NCBI RefSeq assembly: GCF_003590645.1 | Contig: NZ_CP031834.1 | Location: 4,340,501 to 4,404,500 of the forward strand | Direction: 5' to 3' | DNA from: Mesorhizobium sp. DCY119 | GTDB lineage: Bacteria; Pseudomonadota; Alphaproteobacteria; Rhizobiales; Rhizobiaceae | DNA length: 64,000 nucleotides | Part shown: piece by piece, positions 21,796 through 28,742 of the stretch | Position numbering within the stretch: the stretch's first letter is position 1 | How the letters are laid out: the number at the start of each line of letters is the position of its first letter | The notes under the pieces: model-generated | What the model saw: the letters and a program-made list of their open reading frames with translations, nothing else | Told to the model about the DNA's origin: nothing | Database searches by the model: none | Translations under genes and position numbers: made by a program

Positions 21796-22031
21796 TTGGC
21801 TGACCGTGCGGCAAGCATGGCGTCGGCGACGGTATAGGCGCACTTTGCCCATGCGTTGATGCGTGCCGTGTCGTCAGGGAGGTGATCCCAAGAACGCGCC
21901 GGTACAACGGCAATAACCTGACCCGCAAAGTAGTCGCGGAGAGACATGCCGGCGTCTGGATACAGCCCGCTATCCACGCCGCCCTCACACGGAAAAGCGG
22001 AGCCGCCGTGGTCTACGTCGTTTCTACTCAT
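21792..22031 (-). CDS. Conserved small phage protein, 79 aa
   Basis: Has the GGSAFP ... GMSLRDYFAGQ signature of a small protein found in many phages and prophages, function unknown, followed by ARINAWAKCAYTVADAMLAARSAK. Start ATG 22031 overlaps the upstream TGA. Confidence 0.85.
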   Translation of the reverse strand: MSRNDVDHGGSAFPCEGGVDSGLYPDAGMSLRDYFAGQVIAVVPARSWDHLPDDTARINAWAKCAYTVADAMLAARSAK

Positions 22032-22216
22032 CAAAGCACCGCCTGCAGAAACGCGCCGACGGCGTAACAGCCGGCAAGGAATACGCCTGCCCCGATGAGC
22101 GTTAGGACGACCGCCATTGTTTTTGCCGCCGCAGGAGCCTCGTTGTCGTCGTCCGGAGCGTAGTCGAGCGGGAAGCTGGAGAGGATGGATGTGAGTCCGC
22201 TGACGAAGTGGTTCAT
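22031..22216 (-). CDS. Small membrane protein, 61 aa
   Basis: MNHFVSGLTSILSSFPLDYA, an acidic stretch PDDDNEAP, then one transmembrane helix (MAVVLTLIGAGVFLAGCYAVGAF). The ATG at 22216 overlaps the upstream TGA; a longer frame from 22420 is a shadow of the neighbouring gene. Confidence 0.7.
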   Translation of the reverse strand: MNHFVSGLTSILSSFPLDYAPDDDNEAPAAAKTMAVVLTLIGAGVFLAGCYAVGAFLQAVL

Positions 22217-22464
22217 AGTGTGGCCTCTAGTTCGTCGATCCGCTTGCGGGCCTCCTCGATCGTCATGCGGTTCTTGTGGGCTGCAGCGGTCCCCGCCACA
22301 GCCAGGAAGAACACGATTGCGCCAACCCACTGCATGGCCGTGCTGGCGAGCAACACGCCAACTCCGATGATGCTGACCGCCATTAGGAACGTGGTGGCGT
22401 CGCGAACGAACGAGTGCCAAACCGATTCGTGAATGACGAGGATTTCAGGTTTGGGTTTGTTCAT
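22213..22464 (-). CDS. Small membrane protein with two helices, 83 aa
   Basis: Soluble N-terminus (MNKPKPEILVIHESVWHSFV), two adjacent transmembrane segments (residues about 26-62) and a short coiled coil (MTIEEARKRIDELEATL). It resembles holin-sized phage membrane proteins but sits in the early operon. ATGA overlaps on both sides. Confidence 0.75.
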   Translation of the reverse strand: MNKPKPEILVIHESVWHSFVRDATTFLMAVSIIGVGVLLASTAMQWVGAIVFFLAVAGTAAAHKNRMTIEEARKRIDELEATL

Positions 22465-22799
22465 GCCGCGACCTTCATCGTTGCCTGGAAACCCGTCATG
22501 GGACGCGGTGTGGCCTCGTGGCCAGCACGTCGACGCGCAGCTGAGTGCATGAACTGTGGCGCTCGTGCCTCCGACACCTTGGCCATGGCGGTGGCGTATG
22601 CGTCCCGCTTGCGCTGGCCTCGAGTTTTGCCCTGAGCGTCAACCTTGGGAGAAAGAGGCGGCACGCGAAAACCGGCCGTTCCGGTCATCGTGCCCATTGC
22701 GGTAAGCCGGCGCTGCTGAGACGCGTAATCGGCCGATGGAATGCCAAGTCGAGTATCGTTAGCAGCTTCGCGCTGCAGGATTTTGGAAAGAGCGTTCAT
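22461..22799 (-). CDS. Phage protein of unknown function, 112 aa
   Basis: Basic protein starting MNALSKILQREAANDTRLG and ending QATMKVAA. It contains a Lys/Arg-rich helix (GKTRGQRKRDAYATAMAKVS). Start by TGATG overlap with the gene upstream. No family recognised. Confidence 0.75.
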   Translation of the reverse strand: MNALSKILQREAANDTRLGIPSADYASQQRRLTAMGTMTGTAGFRVPPLSPKVDAQGKTRGQRKRDAYATAMAKVSEARAPQFMHSAARRRAGHEATPRPMTGFQATMKVAA

Positions 22800-22993
22800 C
22801 AATTCCCCCTCCCCGCACGAGGCGCCGAATGAAACGAGACGGGCGAGGACGAGTGATACGTGCCGTCGTCGCCCTTTCGGGCGGTCGAACGCGCAAGAGC
22901 CTTCTGGCCTGCCGTGCGGTACGGCTTGCGGTTCTGCATGTTCACCTTCCCCGTTCGGGTGAACTGCGTGGCGTATGGATGGTTGTTGGACAT
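22799..22993 (-). CDS. Small basic phage protein, 64 aa
   Basis: MSNNHPYATQFTRTGKVNMQ and a Lys/Arg-rich continuation with a Ser/His-rich C-terminus. GAGGAG lies 6 nt upstream and a stable hairpin at 23008-23032 precedes it. No family recognised. Confidence 0.7.
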   Translation of the reverse strand: MSNNHPYATQFTRTGKVNMQNRKPYRTAGQKALARSTARKGDDGTYHSSSPVSFHSAPRAGRGN

Positions 22994-23007
22994 AGCTTCT
23001 CCTCTGT

Positions 23008-23032
23008 CCGCCTGCCGTTGCCGGGCAGGCGG
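23008..23032 (-). promoter_or_regulatory. Intergenic hairpin with divergent loop
   Basis: Minus strand CCGCCTGCC-CGGCAAC-GGCAGGCGG: a perfect 9-bp stem with a 7-nt loop, in the same position relative to the GAGGAG as the other leader hairpins, but the loop lacks ACCAA. Confidence 0.6.
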
Positions 23033-23056
23033 GGGTGGTGTGATGGTTGGTGTTGG

Positions 23057-24187
23057 TTAGGCGGCGGTGGCCAGCCAGTACTCGACGGCGTCTTTGGCCT
23101 CCTTCAGGCCGATGACGAACCGCTCCTCATACCCGGTTCGGTAGCCGTACTCCGAGGATACGAACGTCTGACGCTTGCCGCCCGCATCACGATAGGCCTT
23201 GATTGCCTCGATGCGCTTGCCTTCAGCCGCAAGCCGCTGCCATTCGTGGGCATAGGCTGGCTTTTCTTCCCGCTTGGTGGAGACAAGAGTGTAAACGCCG
23301 AACTCGCTACCCTTGTGCTTCTTGGCCAGGCGCGCTGCTTCGCGTTCGGCGAAAGCCGCCGACGAGTGAACGTGCGGTCTGACACTTGGGAGCGGCTGGC
23401 CGTTCTCGATGAGGCAGACGATGGCGGGTTTAGATGCGGACGGAGTGACGAGCTCAAAGTAGCGATCAAGGTCACCCATCCACGGATACTCACCGTGATA
23501 GCTGCGCCATTCCATCGGCCCGACCTTGCGACCGTCGCGGGTCTTGTAGAACTTGCCGGCCTTAATGGTTAGGGCGGTGGCTGGTGCCAGTTTTAAATAC
23601 TTCATTGGGATGCTTGGGCCGTCGCCGCCAGGAACGGCACTGTAGCTTGCGTAATCGTGTCCAGCATCGGTGATGTAGAAGTGACCGGCATATTCACCAG
23701 CGCGGCGCCAGTGTTTGTTCCAGTGCTCGACAAGGTCATTTGCGCATTCTACTGACTTGTCCTGCACTACAGCGTCACCGACTTTGAAAGGCGCAGCAGG
23801 AGCAGGTTCGATCTGATGAGTCCGCAAGTACTGATTGTGGCCATTGAAGAGGTAGCCAGTGCCGCCCTCGCCATCTCCACATGTGCGCTCGATGACGTAT
23901 TCCACACCGACTTCATACTGGGTGATTTTGCTTCCGGAGCGCGTCGTGTTGTCTACAACCCGCACCCTGTCCCCGACTTTGAACGCGGGTATGAGTTCAA
24001 TCTCGCCGTCAGGGCGGTAGAAATTCCAGCGACGCCGGCTTTTGCCGTGCCCCGCAAACGGGGCGTCCATTTCAACTCCGGCACGACCAAAATCAATCTC
24101 GGCGACTGTCCCAAGCTGCCCTGGCGTAGCACGGCCATAGCCGTCCGTTACCACCTTGACCCGATCTCCAACCTTAAACTTTCCCAT
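23057..24187 (-). CDS. Phage protein with three SH3/KOW-like repeats, 376 aa
   Basis: The motif FKVGDxV(x)V occurs three times (about residues 4, 69 and 134), each starting a short strand-rich unit, suggesting tandem SH3-like folds. The C-terminal half is unrelated and rich in charged helices (AFAEREAARLAKKHKGSEFGVYTL). Function unknown. GAGGAG precedes the ATG, and the preceding intergenic region contains a weaker hairpin with AACCAC. It ends LATAA. Confidence 0.82.
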   Translation of the reverse strand: MGKFKVGDRVKVVTDGYGRATPGQLGTVAEIDFGRAGVEMDAPFAGHGKSRRRWNFYRPDGEIELIPAFKVGDRVRVVDNTTRSGSKITQYEVGVEYVIERTCGDGEGGTGYLFNGHNQYLRTHQIEPAPAAPFKVGDAVVQDKSVECANDLVEHWNKHWRRAGEYAGHFYITDAGHDYASYSAVPGGDGPSIPMKYLKLAPATALTIKAGKFYKTRDGRKVGPMEWRSYHGEYPWMGDLDRYFELVTPSASKPAIVCLIENGQPLPSVRPHVHSSAAFAEREAARLAKKHKGSEFGVYTLVSTKREEKPAYAHEWQRLAAEGKRIEAIKAYRDAGGKRQTFVSSEYGYRTGYEERFVIGLKEAKDAVEYWLATAA

Positions 24188-24218
24188 AATATTCTCCTCT
24201 TGTGGTGAGCGCGGGTGG

Positions 24219-24491
24219 TTAAGCCGCTCCCTTGGTTTTGGTGTTCTTGTCCAGTCGCACCTTCTTGGTGAAATCGACCGGGATCACGTTGTCACCGCTG
24301 CCACCGCCATGGAATTCGTCGTTCTCCACGCGATGAAGCTCCCATTCATGGAACGCCAGAACAGCCAGCGAAGGCGAAACGCGGATGTAGACAAGAGACC
24401 CAGCGAAGCCGATTACGATGCCGAACACACTGGTGTTCATCTTGTGCTCGACGACATCACCGAGTTCAAAGAATTCATCTTCAGGCGGCAT
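24219..24491 (-). CDS. Small phage protein, SH3-like, 90 aa
   Basis: MPPEDEFFELGDVVEHKMNTSVFGIVIGFAGSLVYIRVSPS looks like one SH3/KOW-type unit similar in style to those in the neighbour downstream. The start at 24491 lies inside the last codons of the HTH gene, giving coupling. It ends TKGAA. Confidence 0.75.
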   Translation of the reverse strand: MPPEDEFFELGDVVEHKMNTSVFGIVIGFAGSLVYIRVSPSLAVLAFHEWELHRVENDEFHGGGSGDNVIPVDFTKKVRLDKNTKTKGAA

Positions 24492-24744
24492 GGGCAGCCT
24501 CCACAAAAGGACGGTCCAAGACCGAAATACGGGGGAGGCTGACGGCTTGGGTGTAGCAGCTGCGCGAGCCGCAGCTTCCCAACACCGGCATATGCTTGAC
24601 GGTGATGGCCTTCGTGGCGATCGGCCGTACTCGCTGGTAGAGGTGGTACGTCACCATCCCGACGCTTGTTTCCAAGCGTTTTGCGATGGCACGCAGGCTT
24701 AGTCCCTCGCCGCGAAGGGCAAGGATTTGTTCTCTCTTTGACAT
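24481..24744 (-). CDS. Helix-turn-helix protein, first gene of the early operon, 87 aa
   Basis: Starts MSKREQILALRGEGLSLRAI and carries a resolvase/sigma-type HTH (REQILALRGEGLSLRAIAKRLETSVGMVTYHL, residues about 4-35), followed by a non-conserved tail with CGSRSCYT. As the first gene leftward of the repressor control region it occupies the position of a Cro-like or early regulator. GAGGAG is 7 nt upstream; start at 24744. Confidence 0.78.
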   Translation of the reverse strand: MSKREQILALRGEGLSLRAIAKRLETSVGMVTYHLYQRVRPIATKAITVKHMPVLGSCGSRSCYTQAVSLPRISVLDRPFVEAAHAA

Positions 24745-24771
24745 TGAACTCCTCGATGTGGTGTTGACAAA

Positions 24772-24816
24772 GCGTTGGTTACGCGCCATGTCTTTTGCGC
24801 CCGCTGTGGTGGCGGG
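24772..24816 (-). promoter_or_regulatory. Two leader hairpins before the first early gene
   Basis: Minus strand CCCGC-CACCACA-GCGGG (24816-24800) and GCG-TAACCAA-CGC (24784-24772), the latter followed by CACCACATCGAGGAG. They place the hairpin module in the 5' leader of the whole early operon. Confidence 0.55.
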
Positions 24817-25052
24817 TAGGAACGCAGGTGGGACTCCTCTTACCTTCTAGTACGAGATCAGGGGCCGCGTTTCGGGTGGTGCCGGCGCATTCCAGGCCCC
24901 TTTTCTCTTTCTCTGCCTCTTTAACAAATCTGTCGGAACCAACTCCTTCGTACAACGTTAACCGTAGCTACAAAGATTAGATTCGTTTGTAGATGTCAAC
25001 CCTTTGATTTGGTAGACACCCTGTGGATAACATTGTAAGATTGGTTAAGTGA
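24817..25052. promoter_or_regulatory. Divergent control region between early operon and repressor
   Basis: AT-rich region holding the inverted repeat CTACAAA-(11)-TTTGTAG (24968-24992). This overlaps a minus-strand TTGACA (-35, 24994-24999) facing the early operon. ACAAATCT at 24926 matches part of the motif found at 25807 and 13390. Most likely the operator/promoter region of the S24 repressor. No gene is seen. Confidence 0.6.
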
Positions 25053-25793
25053 TTGAGGGATAAGACGAATATGAGACGAATTACCCCGGCAAAAAAATCT
25101 CGCTTCGTGCAGATGCTGGAAAACGCCATAGAGGCGGAGGGCGGAAGCCAGAAAGCATTTGCGGAGAAGCACGATATTGGCCAGCAGACGCTAAACACAT
25201 GGATAGTCAGCGGTCGCGTCCCCACGAAGCAGTTCCACCAAAGGCTCCGCGACGTCCTGAAAATCACGCAGGATCAGTTAGACGAACTGCTGGCCGAAGT
25301 GGAAAACAGGCGCGCTGCCGCCTATGAAGCATCCGTTGCGCAAGAGCCGCCCAACGGCAGGATAGCCGGCGGCAAGATGCCTGAAAACCGGGACAATAGC
25401 GTACCGGTTCTAGGGCGTGCCGTAGGCGGAGAGCTCGGCGAATACGAGTTCAACGGCGAGGCGTTGGATTGGGTAATGCGTCCGCCTTCATTGGCCGGCG
25501 TTGGCGACGCCTACGCGGTCTTCGTCGACGGCGAGTCTATGGTACCGCGCTATCGCCCTGGCGAAACAGTATGGGTCCACCCTCACCGCCCTGCGCGCAA
25601 GGGTGATGACGTTGTTGTCCAACTGCACCGGCTAGACGACAGCCATGAGCCGCCATACGGATACATCAAGGAATTCGTTGGTTGGACGTCGAACAAGCTC
25701 ATTCTGCAGCAGCACAATCCGTCAAAGAAGATCGAATTTGATCGCGAATCGGTGAAGTCAGTAGACACCATCGTGTTCGCAGAGCGTGTCTGA
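25053..25793 (+). CDS. S24-family (LexA/CI-like) prophage repressor, 246 aa
   Basis: Keeps the prophage silent. N-terminal HTH (GSQKAFAEKHDIGQQTLNTWIVSGRVP, about 25-52). The C-terminal S24 peptidase domain has the nucleophile Ser in GESMVP and the general-base Lys in YGYIKEF. A likely self-cleavage site Ala-Gly type lies in GRAVGGELG around residue 117. Start ATG 25053. The architecture predicts RecA-stimulated autocleavage after DNA damage, hence SOS induction. Confidence 0.92.
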   Translation: MRDKTNMRRITPAKKSRFVQMLENAIEAEGGSQKAFAEKHDIGQQTLNTWIVSGRVPTKQFHQRLRDVLKITQDQLDELLAEVENRRAAAYEASVAQEPPNGRIAGGKMPENRDNSVPVLGRAVGGELGEYEFNGEALDWVMRPPSLAGVGDAYAVFVDGESMVPRYRPGETVWVHPHRPARKGDDVVVQLHRLDDSHEPPYGYIKEFVGWTSNKLILQQHNPSKKIEFDRESVKSVDTIVFAERV

Positions 25794-25804
25794 ATTCACC
25801 AGTC

Positions 25805-25855
25805 GTACAAATCTAACAAATCGTTGTTGACTTTGTCGAGTTGGTAGCATACAAA
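25805..25855 (+). promoter_or_regulatory. Promoter and putative operator for the rightward unit
   Basis: ACAAATCTAACAAAT (25807-25821) is the exact reverse complement of 13390-13404. It is followed by TTGACT (-35) and, 17 bp on, TACAAA (-10) facing the 105-aa gene. Suggests common control by the S24 repressor or another phage regulator. Confidence 0.5.
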
Positions 25856-25885
25856 TCTCCTCACCAAACCACCACCGAGGAGATT
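25854..25885 (+). promoter_or_regulatory. Hairpin sequestering the ribosome binding site
   Basis: AATCTCCTC pairs perfectly with GAGGAGATT (9 bp), the loop being ACCAAACCACCACC. The GAGGAG ribosome binding site of the gene starting at 25890 is therefore buried in the stem opposite CTCCTC, and the loop displays ACCAA and CACCAC, the two elements of the other leaders. Confidence 0.65.
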
Positions 25886-25889
25886 CGAA

Positions 25890-26207
25890 ATGCTAAAGGC
25901 GCTAGCCACCCATCTTAAGCGAGACGCGGTTTTCTATACTGCTCTCGCCGTTCTTTCCGGCTCGATGTTGGTCGCCGGGACGTTGGTAACGAAGGCCGAC
26001 GATTTCGAACTGGCCGCCTATTTTGCCGCGCAGGAATATGTCTGCGAATGGCCTGACTATGACGCCAGTGTATCTATCCTGGCGCGTATTGTTGCCGCCG
26101 GAACTCCCGAAGATATCGCAATAGAAGTCATCGCCGACGAAGCTTGGGCTCTCGTTGAGAGCGGCGACGTCGATTGCGGCGAGTTGCGTGTCGCGGAGGC
26201 GCGATGA
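25890..26207 (+). CDS. Small membrane-anchored phage protein, 105 aa
   Basis: One transmembrane segment (residues about 14-33, FYTALAVLSGSMLVAGTLV) followed by an acidic soluble domain. No family recognised. Translation is probably controlled by the hairpin at 25854-25885. The stop overlaps the next ATG (ATGA). Confidence 0.7.
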   Translation: MLKALATHLKRDAVFYTALAVLSGSMLVAGTLVTKADDFELAAYFAAQEYVCEWPDYDASVSILARIVAAGTPEDIAIEVIADEAWALVESGDVDCGELRVAEAR

Positions 26208-26284
26208 TGGCCGCCGTGTACCTAGCCGCGTCGTTCTTCGCCGGCATCGCCTTGTCCGTCGCAGTGTTCGGCTGGCCGTTCTGA
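26204..26284 (+). CDS. Tiny membrane peptide, 26 aa
   Basis: MMAAVYLAASFFAGIALSVA followed by VFGWPF is a single hydrophobic helix. The ATG overlaps the stop of the 105-aa gene, and a terminator follows 30 bp on, so the two probably form a complete short operon. Confidence 0.5.
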   Translation: MMAAVYLAASFFAGIALSVAVFGWPF

Positions 26285-26313
26285 TTTACTGCGCGTTGCC
26301 CCAACACGCAGGC

Positions 26314-26350
26314 GGGCGGCGTTTGCCTCCAGTGGCGCCGCCCTCTTTTT
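26314..26350 (+). terminator. Rho-independent terminator
   Basis: GGGCGGCG pairs with CGCCGCCC (14-nt loop) and is followed by TCTTTTT. Confidence 0.8.
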
Positions 26351-26353
26351 CCC

Positions 26354-26366
26354 GGCCTCACCAGCC
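26354..26366 (+). promoter_or_regulatory. Leader hairpin, loop CTCACCA, plus-strand operon
   Basis: GGC-CTCACCA-GCC followed by ATCACCACCATCGAGGAG and the ATG at 26390. The loop equals that of the minus-strand copy at 18520-18544, showing that the module is used in both operons. Confidence 0.55.
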
Positions 26367-26389
26367 ATCACCACCATCGAGGAGCTACC

Positions 26390-26662
26390 ATGACCAATTC
26401 ACGCTACCCTTCCGTCTATTCTTCCGGATACCCCACCCTTTCCGCACAGGAATTCATCGCTCAGGGCACGAGTGCAGCGGCCGTGTTGTCGATCGCAAAG
26501 TTTCTGGCGAGCGACCGCGGTAAGCCGGCCAATCCGCGCGCGGCATCAAAGCTTCGAGCCGTCGCGTTCGAAGTGGCCGACCTTACCGGTGTTCGTCTGC
26601 AGGCTTTGCCGCGCGCTGTGAACGACAACCGTAGCCGTCGGCAGTACCGGAGGGCGGCATGA
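26390..26662 (+). CDS. Small phage protein, 90 aa, ssrA-like C-terminus
   Basis: MTNSRYPSVYSSGYPTLSAQ, a helical middle (SKLRAVAFEVADLTGVRLQALP) and a C-terminus AVNDNRSRRQYRRAA that mimics ANDN...AA. No known family. The stop overlaps the next ATG. Confidence 0.75.
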   Translation: MTNSRYPSVYSSGYPTLSAQEFIAQGTSAAAVLSIAKFLASDRGKPANPRAASKLRAVAFEVADLTGVRLQALPRAVNDNRSRRQYRRAA

Positions 26663-27341
26663 CCGTGCCAGATGAAAAGCCCGCATGGGCCGAAGGTGCG
26701 AAGGCGATTACAGCCGAAACGCACAAGTCGCTCTCCGCCCTCCCCACTCCAGATGCAGGAGAGGTAGGGGAGCTTCTGGCGGAGATGCGCGCCGGGCTGG
26801 AAGGTGTGACGCCGGGGCCTTGGATGTCAGAACCCGGCGCGGCGCGAGGAGCGTGGATAGGCAATGCCTCTAACCAGTGGGTTGCGCTCGCTTGCGGTGA
26901 AGATGATGCCCAGGCTGTCATAAACGGCTCGCACCTTGTGCGCTGCTCTCCCGACAACATCGCCAAGCTTCTCGACCACGTTTCAGCCCAAGCCTCCCGT
27001 ATCAAGGAACTGGAGGGGGAACGGGATGCCTTACGGGCAAAGTTGAACGCTTGCGACTGGTATTGGCCGGAAGACGACACAAGCTCCGATGCATGCTCAG
27101 ACGACCCTTATGAGATCGTTGAGAACCAAGGCCGCAGCGGTGAAGTCATAGCCATTTCTCGCGGCGGCGTTGTCGAAACTCGGTACTACGCAAGTCTTCC
27201 CCCGCCGAAGACGCAGATAGCGACGACGATTTCGATGTTGACGAAGCTACAGAGGAAGCAGCCTCCGCGAAGATCGCCGCCGAGCTGGTGCGCCGCTCCA
27301 CCCTCGCCGCCATGAAAGGTGAAGACAATGCCGAAGCTTAA
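26659..27341 (+). CDS. Phage protein with -1 frame change near the C-terminus
   Basis: The first part (to about 27203) encodes a protein with GVTPGPWMSEPGAARGAWIG, a coiled coil (ASRIKELEGERDALRAKLNA), then DWYWPEDDTSSDACSDDPYE ... RGGVVETRYYASLP, as seen in a family of rhizobial phage proteins. In-frame reading then turns into Pro/Arg-rich nonsense up to 27315. The -1 frame from a CCCCC run (27199-27203) continues with acidic coding sequence (AEDADSDDDFDVDEATEEAA ... LAAMKGEDNAEA) ending at TAA 27339-27341. This is either a one-base deletion or programmed slippage. Confidence 0.7.
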
Positions 27342-27522
27342 AAGACTTCCATACCCGCTCCGTGCGGCGAAAATCAGCATCGATTTCATGCCGTTCGGCT
27401 TCTGGTGGAAGCCATCTTTCACGCACAAAAGCGGACTGTCAGAGCGCGCTAGAACAGAAGGTGTGGCCATCTGGTGGGCACGTTGGGCTTGGTTCCAGAT
27501 CAGCTATTCGAGGTGGTTGTGA
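27328..27522 (+). CDS. Small Trp-rich basic phage protein, 64 aa
   Basis: MPKLKRLPYPLRAAKISIDF, then a Trp/Phe-rich stretch (FGFWWKP; AIWWARWAWFQISYSRW). The ATG at 27328 lies in the last codons of the frame-shifted upstream gene, and the stop overlaps the next ATG (TGATG). No family recognised. Confidence 0.65.
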   Translation: MPKLKRLPYPLRAAKISIDFMPFGFWWKPSFTHKSGLSERARTEGVAIWWARWAWFQISYSRWL

Positions 27523-28742
27523 TGACAATAGATGCCCTGAGAGAGGCCGAGCGGTTCCTTGCATACTTCGCTGGCGAGACAGGCGGCAGTTTCGAAGGAC
27601 CAGGCACACCAAAAACTGCGCTCGCCAAGGTTAGAGAAGCCCTTCGCACCCAACCGGCAGAGGCCGGGGTGACGGTGAAGGCGCTGGAGTGGGACGAACA
27701 CAACTGCGCCGATGTGTATGGAGTCAAGGATTGCCACGGACAGGGTCCGAAGCGTTACTTTCTGTACCGCGCGTCCACAATCATCGGTTGGTTTGACGGC
27801 ATCGACGCCGCCAAAGCCGCCGCACAGGCTGATTACGAGCGACGGGTCCGTTCCGCTCTTGTCCCCACCCCCGCCCCACAGGGGATGGATACGGCGGTGG
27901 AGGCAGCCGAGGCCGCAGTTTATCCACGCCACGAAAAGGGCTTCCTCGTTAAGCCTCTCTTGGACGCAATCGACATGCGCGCCGCACTCACCGCAGCCTA
28001 CCCCCATATGACAGGGGCAGCGCAGGAGGCGGTGGAGGGTGAGCCGGTAGAATGGCAAAGAGAAGCCGGCGACTTCGGCTGGCAGCGTGTCTCACCAGAC
28101 GATTTGGAGCACTACCGCTCAAAGGGTGCGCGTCTTCGCGCCCTCTACACCACCCCGCAGCCCGCGCCATCCAGCGCGGATGCCGGAATGCTGGCGGCGT
28201 TGAAGGAAGAGAACGAGCGGCTTACGAAGGAGCGTGATGCTGCACGACAGTCGCTTGAGCATGACCGTGCGGTGGTCATCACTGCTTCCAATGAGTTCAA
28301 TGACGCGTTTGCCCGCCGTTCATGGCTACTCGACAGTCGCGGGCCGTACGAATGGGGTGACGACCGCTACAGAGATGAGTTCCGTGGCGCTTACGATGAA
28401 CTCGCAGCACCCATGTCGAAGCTTCGCAAGATCGGAGCAGATTGGGCGAACTGCCCTGTCGATCACGATGAAATCATGCGTTCGCGACAGAACTGGCAGG
28501 AGCGCGCGGAAAAATCAGAAGCAGCCCTCGCCGTTGCCTCCGCCTCCCCGGTGCAGCCCGAAGCGGAGGGGTGGAAGACGATGGACAGCGCGCCGAAGGA
28601 TGGGACGCGTGTTCTGGTCTATGAGATAGGGAGACCGGTCGAGGTCGCACACTACAACCCAAAATCTTGGCAATGGTCGAATAGGTATCGTCCGGTCAGA
28701 TGGCGGCCTCTCCCCGCCGCCCCTAAGCAGGGAGGCGAATAG
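27522..28742 (+). CDS. Modular phage protein with C-terminal DUF551-like domain, 406 aa
   Basis: A mosaic of segments typical of phage accessory proteins: N-terminal ALREAERFLAYFAG, VKALEWDEHNCADVYGVKDC, a central coiled coil (AALKEENERLTKERDAARQSL), and a C-terminal GWKTMDSAPKDGTRVLVYE ... RWRPLPAAP unit like DUF551. Function unknown. Start ATG 27522 by TGATG overlap; a longer frame from 27474 overlaps the upstream gene. Confidence 0.78.
   Translation: MTIDALREAERFLAYFAGETGGSFEGPGTPKTALAKVREALRTQPAEAGVTVKALEWDEHNCADVYGVKDCHGQGPKRYFLYRASTIIGWFDGIDAAKAAAQADYERRVRSALVPTPAPQGMDTAVEAAEAAVYPRHEKGFLVKPLLDAIDMRAALTAAYPHMTGAAQEAVEGEPVEWQREAGDFGWQRVSPDDLEHYRSKGARLRALYTTPQPAPSSADAGMLAALKEENERLTKERDAARQSLEHDRAVVITASNEFNDAFARRSWLLDSRGPYEWGDDRYRDEFRGAYDELAAPMSKLRKIGADWANCPVDHDEIMRSRQNWQERAEKSEAALAVASASPVQPEAEGWKTMDSAPKDGTRVLVYEIGRPVEVAHYNPKSWQWSNRYRPVRWRPLPAAPKQGGE

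Noticed and set aside
4557-24816. Leader hairpins as transcription terminators
   Set aside because: They lack T-runs, sit directly before ribosome binding sites inside operons, and share loop rather than stem sequence.
4557-24816. CRISPR array (repeated short motifs between genes)
   Set aside because: The repeats are single, hairpin-specific and separated by whole genes; there are no regular spacers or cas genes.
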